DNA from: Brachionus manjavacas | Taxonomy: Eukaryota; Rotifera; Eurotatoria; Ploima; Brachionidae | Direction of reading: 5' to 3' | DNA: 64,000 nt | NCBI GenBank assembly: GCA_019054805.1 | Contig: JAHQIY010000001.1 | Coordinates: forward strand, 7,268,501 to 7,332,500 | Shown: positions 11,508 through 20,969 of the stretch, piece by piece | Layout: the number at the start of each line of letters is the position of its first letter | How positions within the stretch are numbered: position 1 is the first letter of the stretch | The notes under the pieces: model-generated | Database searches by the model: none | What the model saw: the letters and a program-made list of their open reading frames with translations, nothing else | Told to the model about the DNA's origin: nothing | Translations under genes and position numbers: made by a program

Positions 11508-12960
11508 ATAGTAGTAGTAGTAGTAGTAGTGTGAGCTGTAACACATAAGTATGAGTGCAGTTCATAACGCTGCACTTAATCAGCTTGCAACCTAGGTTGC
11601 ATTAAGTCAAAGTTCCTCAGTATCAGATTTTGTAAACAGATCTTCTCCAGGTCTCTGACTTCATGTGTCCATCAATTTTGGCCTTAAACTGATTGACCGT
11701 ATCAGTCCCTACTATTTCCGAGGGTAAAAGGTTACAGGTTGTAGCTGTTCGGTTAAGTAAGAACTTCTTATCCCTCATGGTCCCTCCTTGCTTTTCCCTT
11801 TTTACTTGGCTATTGTGTCTCCTACTTGTCCCCTCACTTACTCCCTCATTCTCTCTGATATCCAAATCTACCCTGTCGAACCCTTTCCTTATCTTATATA
11901 TTTGTAATAAGTCCCCTCTTTTCCTTCTTGTTTCCAGGTCTGTAAACCCAAGCTCCCTAAGTCTATCTTCGTACTCTAATCCTCTTAATTCTATTATCGT
12001 CCAAGTCGCCCTTTTCTGGATTCCCTCCACCTTATTAATTTCACTTCTAGTCATAGAATTCCATACCGCCGAAGCGAATTCTAAATGCGTTCTGACGAAA
12101 GGTGGATAAAGCTTTTTAAACAATTCTATATTACAAAATTTGAACGTTTTACTCATTCTAGCTAAAGCACTGTTAGCTTTAGATACCGCCGCTTATGCTT
12201 GAAACCATAATACCCAGATCTTTCTCAACCTCCGATTCCTACAACCATACTTTTTCTTCTCCATGTTGAATGTAATATTTGTTTCTTGGGTTCTTCTTCC
12301 TGAAATGCATGATTTTGCATTTCTAATTGTTTACGGACATTGACAACTTCTTGAACCAATTATCTATTTCATTTATATCTGCTTGTAATTCTGATTGTGA
12401 CATTTCATTCCCCTATGAAATCACCTTACTATCATCAGCGTACATCTGCATTGTGTTATTTATTTTGTCTGGCAAGTCATTGATATATATCACGAAAAGT
12501 AAGTAACCTAATACTGATCCTTGAGACACACCACTTGTTATATTTCACTCCGATGTGCCCATAACCACCTTTTGCCTTCTATAGCTCAAGAATGCTTTAA
12601 TCCAGTCAAGCAATTTACCACTTATTCCCTACGCTCTTAACTTGATGAGTATTTTCCTATGTGAAACCTTATCAAAAGCATTCTCAAAGTCCGTGTATGG
12701 TTCATCCACCCACTTATTATTACCCAAGCTCATCGATACTATATGCTGACACTCCAAAAGGTTAGTTACACATGCCTTAAGTTGAACAAAACGATGCTGT
12801 CTACTAGAATTCAAATTGTAATTGTTTACATGTGCTGTTATCCAATCTCTAACTATTCATTCCATTACTTTACAACATACTGATGTCAAGGAAACTGGTT
12901 TTGAAGATGTTCCTAGACAATTTTTGAGTCTGTCATTTAGTTAATGAGCGAAAATGCTTT
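11508..12960 (-). mobile_element. Decayed CR1/L2-like non-LTR retrotransposon (RT part and 3' end)
   Basis: Read on the minus strand, 12960-12180 gives scattered reverse-transcriptase motifs: a PVSLTSVCCKVME-like start, DFENAFDKVSHRKILIKL, SGVSQGSVLGYLLFVIYIND, and the catalytic YADD at 12442-12431. Stop codons and frame changes interrupt it. The best open part is 12156-11623, 177 aa, matching the region after the RT domain (LYPPFVRTHLEFASAVWN, then a conserved basic tail). The minus-strand 3' end at 11531-11508 is a CTA/TAC microsatellite, the kind of short 3' repeat typical of CR1/L2 relatives. No endonuclease domain is present, so the copy is 5'-truncated. It is inactive by inspection. Confidence 0.85.
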
Positions 12961-13231
12961 CAGACCACAAAAAAAGTATATAAATTTTTTTTTTTTCACT
13001 TATCTAGTTTTATTACAAATAATTTTAATTTTACACGATATTTTGAATGCTATAATCATTAATTTAATAAAAAAATTATCAATATAAGTATAAAAATAAT
13101 AAAAATAGAAAAATAAATTTTTCTTGCATTTATTTTTATTATTCTTTTACGAATCAAAAATTTCAAATTTCTTGATATTTCCGAATCTATTGTCATTGAC
13201 ATTCAAACTCTAATATCTATATAAAATTAGA
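12961..13231. other. Short AT-rich spacer
   Basis: Nothing recognisable between the LINE copy and the small open frame at 13232. Confidence 0.4.
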
Positions 13232-13357
13232 ATGCGAGGTAAAGCGATCACTAACGATCTACATAAGTCATTTGAAGACTTAAATAAAATGGTCAAAGAA
13301 ATCAAGGATGGAAGAATAAAAAAGAAATGGAATCCAGATATTTCAGTTCAGCTGTAA
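13232..13357 (+). CDS. Possible small ORF, 41 aa, unknown
   Basis: ATG to TAA open frame of 41 codons. The peptide begins MRGKAITNDLHKSFEDLN, is highly charged, and has a lysine-rich middle and the end WNPDISVQL. Its composition is less AT-driven than that of random frames nearby. I recognise no family and found no confident flanking exons. It may be a real micro-protein, one exon of a larger gene, or chance. Confidence 0.25.
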   Translation: MRGKAITNDLHKSFEDLNKMVKEIKDGRIKKKWNPDISVQL

Positions 13358-13842
13358 ATAATAATAGATTCTGAAATATCATGAAATGTAAAATTTATTA
13401 CATGCAATTATTGATGAATAATTGTAAGTAATAGTTTTTTGACTTTTTTATTTTTAAACATACTTTGATAATTTTTTATTAAATTAATAATCATTGTATT
13501 CAAAATATGCTTTAAAATAAAGATTGTTTGTAATAAAACTAAAAAAAGTGGAAAAAAACTGAATGTCTGATTGAAAATTTAATTTGTAGTTGTTTTATTT
13601 CGAGTTTATTAATTTTATTAATAAATAGAAATTAGTGTAAACCCAAATTAGAATACAATGGTTGACGTATTCTTTAAAGCTTTTAAAATTCAATTAATCA
13701 AAAATTTCAATTACTAAATTATTGTTTAATTTTCAATAAAATCTTCCACTTAAATTAGTAGCATTTTATTAAGAATAAAAAAAACTATTTTAAACTGTTT
13801 TATTCTAAACGATAAAGCCTAATAAGAGCATTAAATAATTAA

Positions 13843-14973
13843 TTAAATGTCAAAATCTTGTATTATCAGTGACTTTGGATTCAAATTAGCTGGACTGACC
13901 TCATTGGCAGACTTAATGGCTTCGATCAATAGATCCCAAAATCTCTTAACATCCATCTTCATGCAAACATGCACATTTTTTTTTTTGCTTGACATGTTAT
14001 AAAAATCACAAACAGTTTGTCCATAAGACAAATGACTATGAATCTCAACATCAACCCTCATTAATCGGTGTTCGAACAATGTCGGGTCTATAATGTAGGC
14101 AACGGCACAGGGGTCGTGCAAAGGTGGATAATCCATAAAAAACAAAGTTTTATATGTTGATTGAAAATATAATAAAAGTTCGACTAAAATATAACTTAAA
14201 TTTGTTGATAGAGAACGAATAGATTCAATAACTTGAGGAGTAACCAAAGCTAAATGAGTCACTTCTAATGGTACCATGTAAATTGGAATATCAGACTCGA
14301 ATACGTAATGAGCGGATTCCGGGTCAACTTGAATATTAAATTCTGCTACTGGACCAGTATTGCCTATACCCATCGCACCACCCATTATCACTATCTTCTC
14401 TATGTTTTTGCTGACATCAGGAAAATTTATCAAAAGTAAAGCTATGTTTGTCATAGGACCAGTTGCAATTACTGTCACTGGTTTCGAATTAGCTCTAATA
14501 GCATCGTACATAACTCTGGTATAATGAACTGATTTTGAATTTAGATTTTCCACATAGTTAATGGCATAGTCAGGTATTTTGGGCAATTCTATTTTTACAT
14601 GAGTGTTTAAACCAGAATCTCCATGTATTTCTTGACAATTAACCGCGGGGCGCAACAATGGTCTGCTTGAACCTTGGACTAAAGGAAATTCCAGTCCCCC
14701 ATGAGTCAAGCAATTACTATATTTAAGTTCCTCATCAAAGTTTATATCCAGATCATTGTCTAAATTTGTAGGTTTTGTTCGAATAAGCCCATACAGATTC
14801 ATGGATATCAATGCATTCCTGGTTGTTTTTTCAATAGTTTGATTACCTCCAACTGTTGATATACCAATAAGTTTGATTCTTTTGCAATGAGAAGCTAGTA
14901 GAATTGCCAATGAATCATCATGTCCAGGATCACAATCAAGCCAGCAATCAATTTCTCCATTATTTAAAGTCAT
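13843..14973 (-). CDS. Inosine-uridine preferring nucleoside hydrolase
   Basis: Single exon, 376 aa. The N-terminus has the family's calcium and ribose-binding aspartate cluster, DCDPGHDD (D13, D15, D19, D20). Downstream are EIHGDSGLN, the MGGAMGIGNTGPVAEFN block followed by VDPESA, and a C-terminal PPLHDPCAVAYI with the histidine-aspartate pair that completes the metal/leaving-group site. These enzymes hydrolyse the N-glycosidic bond of ribonucleosides to base plus ribose in purine and pyrimidine salvage. The length is slightly above the usual 310-340 aa because of extra residues between about 65 and 100 and a C-terminal extension. No signal peptide is seen. The start is the ATG just upstream of the aspartate cluster. 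A minus-strand AATAAA lies at about 13804-13799. Mammals lack this enzyme; many invertebrates keep it. Confidence 0.93.
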   Translation of the reverse strand: MTLNNGEIDCWLDCDPGHDDSLAILLASHCKRIKLIGISTVGGNQTIEKTTRNALISMNLYGLIRTKPTNLDNDLDINFDEELKYSNCLTHGGLEFPLVQGSSRPLLRPAVNCQEIHGDSGLNTHVKIELPKIPDYAINYVENLNSKSVHYTRVMYDAIRANSKPVTVIATGPMTNIALLLINFPDVSKNIEKIVIMGGAMGIGNTGPVAEFNIQVDPESAHYVFESDIPIYMVPLEVTHLALVTPQVIESIRSLSTNLSYILVELLLYFQSTYKTLFFMDYPPLHDPCAVAYIIDPTLFEHRLMRVDVEIHSHLSYGQTVCDFYNMSSKKKNVHVCMKMDVKRFWDLLIEAIKSANEVSPANLNPKSLIIQDFDI

Positions 14974-15862
14974 TTTTTTTTAATTTTTAGTTTAAAACAA
15001 AAATGAGAACTCTATTTTGTTTAATAAACTTGAGATTTGAGTATCCAAATTTTATAAAATTAGAAACACATGCATTTAAATAAGATGTTTGATTTTATGA
15101 TATTTATGCTCAGGATTTAGATAGATGAATTCGTATATTCAATTTAAAAATAATGATCTTATCTTAAGTTCCAAGATAAGAAATACAATTTAGTTATTTT
15201 AATTTACTTAAATATTTTTCTTTCAAAATTATGTTAAGATAATCTTAATTTTAAGAATATGTTTATTTTCAAAAAAAAATTTAATTTTATTAAAAAGTTT
15301 ATTTGAATGTGTAAATATGGGCAAACAATTTTTTGTTACCACTTTTTTAATAAGACTACCACTATTATAATAAAAACTCATCTAAAAAACGGCATTTTGA
15401 AATTTATGATCATTTTTTATTATCATAATGATCAAGCCAAAATTTCAATTTTTAAATAAATTTGTTTTTTCTTAATAGAATTATATAGAGCTACACTTTA
15501 GGATTTAGCATAGTTCTTAAAATGTAAAGGTAAACTCTGCAATATCAAATAATATACTCTTTGCAGAGTGCATACTATCTAAATGAAACTATTTTGATTT
15601 TATTATTTTTTGCAGACTTTTGCAGAGTTAACTTTTAGATTTAACAAAGTATGTTCAAAAAAACTGCAAATTCCACTACAAACATACTATAAGTGTTATT
15701 CAAATGTAGAAAATAAACGATTGTAATTTATGTGAGAAAAAATTAAAGTACAATTTAATTTTATAAAAAATAAAATTAGAAAAAAAAGTCTAAATAGTCA
15801 TCATCAAAAAATTGATTTTGAATTAATTAAGGTAAAAGCTGTACTAAATGATTTTCGGTATT
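14974..15862. other. Intergenic stretch with a small inverted repeat
   Basis: AT-rich sequence. Around 15528-15637 there is a short inverted pair (GGTAAACTCTGCAA against TTGCAGAGTTAAC) about 105 bp across, possibly a small degraded MITE. No gene is seen. Confidence 0.35.
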
Positions 15863-16600
15863 TCAAATTTCTTGAGCGCATCTTGATGTTTCAGTCATGG
15901 TTCTGACATTCCAGGTTCCAACTCTACATCTTTGTTTCGCAGCAAATCTCCCACTTTTCTGCTTGCAACCTCCCCGTAGGAATTCAGTTCCAAGCGTCAT
16001 GACTGACGTTGTATCGGCCATTGGGATGCTACCACTATTCTCTTGAGCTTCTTTCTGATTTATTGATTTCTTTGTACCTAATTTTATCCAGCTATAGCAA
16101 AGAAACAAAACTAAAAATGTACAACACTGTAGTAAAAGCAACTCTGATGTACGGTAGCGAATGTTGGGGGATTTGTGAGTCTGACAAGAAAAGCCTGAAA
16201 ACTGGAAAGTCTGGAAGTCTGCGGAGGATCCTCGGGATACACTAGCCTGATACATCGTAAATTGCTGACTTATACACAAGAACAAATTTAGAGCCATAAA
16301 GTCAGTGTATTAAGAATACAAGACTGCGAAAGCTTGGGCATATATTTAGAATGAAAGAAACACGAATACCTAAAAGAGCCCTTCAATGGACACCTCAAGA
16401 GCGACTTAAGGTAGGACGACCAACAGTTACACGGAGGTCAACAATCACGAAAGAAATCATCGAAATGCGAATGACATAGAGAGAAGCAAGGGTATAGGCA
16501 AAATATCGATTTGAGTGGAAATCAAAAGTAATGACCCTATGCTCAGTCAGTTAGTTAAGGACAATATAAGCAGATTCTATGACATCTAGATTAATAAACC
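15863..16600. mobile_element. LINE remnant with 5' inversion (endonuclease start inverted against RT end)
   Basis: Two parts of an endonuclease/RT LINE lie head to tail in opposite orientation. On the minus strand, about 16080-15863 encodes the beginning of an APE-type endonuclease, recognisable by RCRVGTWNVRTM. On the plus strand, about 16085-16560 encodes the end of the RT protein, recognisable by KLKMYNTVVKATLMYGSECW and LRRILGIH. A further degraded stretch reads like IPKRALQWTPQERLKVGRPT in the usual C-terminal block. Everything between these two protein regions is missing. The arrangement fits a twin-primed, internally deleted insertion. The plus part is broken by stops and the copy is dead. 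Confidence 0.75.
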
Positions 16601-17679
16601 ATTGAAGCTATCACTTTGGTCTGTACCAAAAAGTATGACATTATTTTATGCTAATAAGCGAGGCCGTGATTTTAGAATTCAGATTTTTTTTATACTGGAG
16701 AACTTTTAGTTAAAATTAAAATTAATTAATATATAATTTTTCATAAGAAAATTTAATTATTGATAAGATGGGTGAATATGCATTCTATAAGGTAAAATAC
16801 ATGATGTTAAAAAAAATTAAGTTTCTAAATAGAAATCTTTTAATTTTCATAATTTCAGAGAAGAAATATTTTTGTTCATTTTTACTCAAATTTCTTAAAT
16901 CCGGAATATTTCCCTAAAATTGATAAAAATCTAATATATTGACTAGCAGATGAAATTTAGTCTAAACCCAGAATTAAATTAATCAAATAGCAAATAAATT
17001 CAATGAAACATATAAAAAAACATAAGAATAACTATTTTTTTCTTTTTTTAATGATTTATATTCTAAAAAGATTAAAATTTTAGAATTTAAAAATTTTTTT
17101 GATTATATTTTATTTATATAAGTATAGAAATAGTTTTTTTTTAATTATGATTAAAAATTTATTTAATAGCTTTCCATTTACGAAATGTTGACTTCAATTA
17201 TAGCTGAGAAAATCAACATTGCTTTAGATACTAACTAAAAAGGGTCCGTTTTATGATTACAAAAATATTTATCAAAATTTAATTAGCAAAATGTTTTGAT
17301 TATGAAAGCCATTTTTTTTGTTGCCTATCATTTTTAAATAATTTATCAAGATAACATCAAAAATCTAAAATTCTTGTCGCTTTTGTTAAGTAAATAAAAT
17401 TTGATATTTTATAAACTCATGAATCATTGAAAAAAATTTAGAAAGTAAAATAGATTTACAGAGCGATGATCGTTTATTCTTATTTAATTGCGTATTTTAA
17501 ACTACTTTTTTGTATACAAAATAATCATAATTTCTATTGCACATTTATTTCAAAATTTAGATGCTGTTCATGTAGGTATATGAATTCTGAATAACTACAA
17601 TATAAAAATTATTATTTTTTGTTGATCTTATTCATAAAACGAAAAATCTGTTAAAATTTTTTGACTTTTTAGAGAAAAA
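16601..17679. other. Intergenic stretch upstream of the tetraspanin gene
   Basis: AT-rich; no gene, RNA or clear repeat seen. The tetraspanin promoter and 5' UTR must lie in its distal part, but I can point to no specific element. Confidence 0.4.
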
Positions 17680-18381
17680 ATGTTGTCCAGTAGAGCAACA
17701 CTCGTTGTATTAAATACGTTCTTCTTTTTATTTGGTTGCTGTACATTGGCAATTGGATTGTGGTCACAATATGACAAAGAATTTTCGTCTCTTTGGGATT
17801 CTTTGGAAATAGGAAAAATAATAGATTCCAGAAATTTGAATGCAGCTCGATTGCTTCTTATCATTAGTGGTATTATGAGCGTTTTTGTAAGCTTTATTGG
17901 TCTATATGGTTCTCTGGCAAAGGATAGATGCTTTTTATCAGCTTATTGCTTATTAATGGGAATAATACTTATACTAGAAATAGCTGCCGCTGCGGTGCTA
18001 ATGTCTTATAGAAGCGATGCCAAAGAAAAACTCAGAGATGGTCTAAATAGAACGGTTGAAGCAATAAATAAGAACGAGGATAAAGTGGCTCTTAATGTGA
18101 TGAATACTGTACAGACTTTTTTCAAATGCTGTGGTGCTAACGGACCCAATGACTACTTGGATTTGACTAACATGACTTCTTGCCAAGTCCCAGACTCCAA
18201 AGAAGATCATCCGACCTATTATCAAACTGGCTGCTACAACGCAGTCATTAGCTTTATTGATACTCATTTGCCACTTTTGCTTGGATTTACTATCATCTTA
18301 ATTTCGTTTCAAATATTTTGTTTGCTTGTCTCTATCAAAGGTTGCGCACAAATTAGATATGATGGATATGAAGATATTTAA
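17680..18381 (+). CDS. Tetraspanin
   Basis: Single exon, 233 aa, the normal size for the family. Four hydrophobic helices lie at about residues 9-30, 55-78, 85-110 and 203-227. The large extracellular loop (about 112-202) has the diagnostic CCG motif at 150-152 plus cysteines at 168 and 185, making a four-cysteine loop. There are candidate N-glycosylation sites NRT (about 123) and NMT (about 164), and intracellular-side cysteines (19-21, 84, 214) that could be palmitoylated. Tetraspanins organise partner receptors and integrins in plasma and endosomal membranes. I cannot name the orthologue. A polyadenylation signal AATAAA is at 18463-18468. Confidence 0.93.
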   Translation: MLSSRATLVVLNTFFFLFGCCTLAIGLWSQYDKEFSSLWDSLEIGKIIDSRNLNAARLLLIISGIMSVFVSFIGLYGSLAKDRCFLSAYCLLMGIILILEIAAAAVLMSYRSDAKEKLRDGLNRTVEAINKNEDKVALNVMNTVQTFFKCCGANGPNDYLDLTNMTSCQVPDSKEDHPTYYQTGCYNAVISFIDTHLPLLLGFTIILISFQIFCLLVSIKGCAQIRYDGYEDI

Positions 18382-19650
18382 ATTTAATTTTTTATTTGGA
18401 CCATTAATTTTTTCTGTAAAATTCGTCTTAAAGATAAATATTTAGAGTTTCACTCAATTATCAATAAAATTTAGTCTTATTTTCTTTCAACATTTGATTT
18501 TATTTTTTTTTGAATAAAAAAAAACTACTAAGCAAAAAGGAAATCAAAAATTTTATCTTTATTTAAAATTAAAATTTATCCGAAAAAAGGTTGTTTTAAT
18601 TTTTATATGCCTTACTTATATTGAATTTATTAAAGAAACTAAAAAAAAAGGACCAAGATTATCATAAATATCGTTGCCATAGTATGAAAGGCACCAGAGA
18701 TTCTTCATTTATCTCAGCTTTTCAGTCTTCCTAATCACTACTAATTAAAGTTTCAATTTTTAGTCAACAATACTCAAAAATCTTGGTAATAATTGTTAAG
18801 TTTATTTTGATAATATTCAAGAACATTCTTTGAAATTTTTTTAACTTTTAACGATGAGCTTATTTTTCTTTTGGATAAAAGTTTGAATCTTCTCTGTGAT
18901 GTGACCATTTAGTCGGTACCGGTTTTCTAACCTAAAAACTAGGTAATTTAAAAAAAACTTGTTAACAGCAATAAAATATTGGTCATACCAAAAATTCTGG
19001 TCAATAAAAAAATTGGTTATAAAATTTTGATTAGATCAAAATTGAACAAAAATTAATTATCAATAATTTAAAATTTTTTAGTTCTTAAACACTGATTTAA
19101 TCAAGCTCGCTTACTTTGTTAAAAGAGATCTAAATGGCAAAAAGTGGTGAATTTTATGAGGGACGGAGAGTTTTAAAATTTAATTTATCGCTAATCACTG
19201 CACATTCGAGTGTTTTTATGAATTGTGTTGATAGTCCTTGTAGGACATGGGTTATTAAAAAAATACAAAATAAAATTGCCTGAGACAGCACAAAATCTTC
19301 TTTTTTAATAAATAAAAAGACCTAAAGAATTATCAGGAAGAAAACTTCAAATTTATTAAATATCGTTTGCTAGTTGTAATAATCAATTGACCAACATGTC
19401 AAAAATCACCAATTTTAATTAAAAATCATAAAAATGATAGATCATTATAAATTTAATTTAATATCAAAAGGAAAGGCTACTAATAAAAAAAAGTAAAGTA
19501 AGCTTTCGATTCATTTGATAAGATGTTTTTTTAAATTTTCAATAAAATTTTAGTTTGTTGATTTAAGTATAATAACAAAACTAAAGTTTCCAGATTTTTT
19601 CAAAAGGTCATAACTCCTTCATTTTTAAAGTACGAAGACTGACTTAAGTG
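18382..19650. other. Intergenic stretch
   Basis: Contains the tetraspanin 3' UTR and then AT-rich sequence without recognisable genes. It could include flanks of the transposase relic that follows, but I see no clear terminal repeats. Confidence 0.4.
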
Positions 19651-19654
19651 ATTT

Positions 19655-19945
19655 AGAAAGAGAATTTATGCAATTTAATTATTTTGAATCATTTCTCCGA
19701 ATTTTGTCAATTTGACTTATGGCACCTTCCATTAGGGTCTGTATTGATGTGAGGCTTATTTCACCCAGACATTTCAGTATCCTGAGCCTCAATTGATGAA
19801 GTTTTTTGGCTCCCCAGCCATACTCTTAGACTTTCCCTTTCAATATTGACCAAAAACCTTCAAAAGGACTAGCTTCAGGCAAATTTGCAGAGTTGTCCAT
19901 CTTGTCGACTTGATCGATTGAATTTTGGACCATATAGTCCAATGA
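19655..19945 (-). pseudogene. Transposase C-terminal relic, Tc1/mariner-like
   Basis: Read on the minus strand, one frame gives LPEASPFEGFWSILKGKV, a stop, then YGWGAKKLHQLRLRILK and a stretch ending near LMEGAISQIDKIRRND. This matches the end of IS630-Tc1-mariner transposases, where an SPxLNPIExxWxxLK block carries the last acidic catalytic residue. Here the glutamate appears within PFEGFW, and an in-frame TAA interrupts the relic. The catalytic aspartates upstream were not found. It is a dead fragment. Confidence 0.6.
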
Positions 19946-20969
19946 CGCGATGATAACTCGCCATATCGGTCAAAAATTTAAATATTTTGTCTTAATGATA
20001 CTTATTGATGAAGATTAGCAATCTTCTGTTCACACATTCCTAATCTAGAATTTTTTCAAAGTACAAATAGACACGATTTTGAAGGGTTCGATTTTAAAAT
20101 AGATCATTGTGAAATTAAAAAAAAATATATTATCTTAAAATATTTTTAAGAAATACAAGTATAAATAATGAATGTTATGCTAAAATAGAATATATTGATT
20201 ATTATTTTTTTATATAAGTTCAGAAAATTGAGTAATTTTAGTTTTTTTTTAATAAAATGGGTGATTATTCAGAATCAAAAATTGGCAAAATAAATAGTTT
20301 ATTGTTAGAATATGCCGCATAAATTTATCTCAGAAAAGTAATTTTTTTTCATTAATTTAATTAATTTAAAATAAGATTAATTTTTTTTTGGTTTTTTATT
20401 TTTGAAATTAGAAATACAATATTTCGGTTTTAATATATTAAATTTTTGTTCAAATTTTTTAAGCTCGGTTATGCTCAATAAATTACACAATAAAAATATA
20501 AAATCTATTGAAACTAATCAACTACTTTAATTTAATTTTTTTCTTTCAGATTAATATGAGTTAACTTTTAATTTTTTATGTTATTCATTAATATGAATTT
20601 TTTAAAATTTGTACCGAAAAAGTATTTGAAGTTTGTATCCTCTTGCAGTAAGAATTAAATTAGAAACAAAATAATTGTCAAAATAAATTCCAAATATTGA
20701 TTAGAACAAATTAAAATTTGACACAATAAGGTAAATTTTTTCATAATTCTATTTAAATTGGAATTATTAAGCATTTAAAACCGTAGTTACAAAAGCAAAA
20801 ACTATTTTAAAATTTATTTCCTTTAAACTTTTTTTCTTTCATTTTTTTTCTAGACTTTTGCTCAATTAAATAAACTTAAAAAATCGTTTTAAACCTCTCT
20901 CTTCAAATAGTTTTAAAATTTGTTCACTCCAAACACAAAAAATTCAAATTATTGATTTTCATAGAAAAA
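19946..20969. other. Intergenic stretch upstream of NWD1-like gene
   Basis: AT-rich, no gene seen. The 5' UTR and promoter of the NWD1-like gene presumably lie near its 3' end. Confidence 0.4.

Noticed and set aside
11693-12109. Plus-strand 138-codon open frame
   Set aside because: Antisense to the LINE reverse-transcriptase end, which matches known RT proteins in the other strand.
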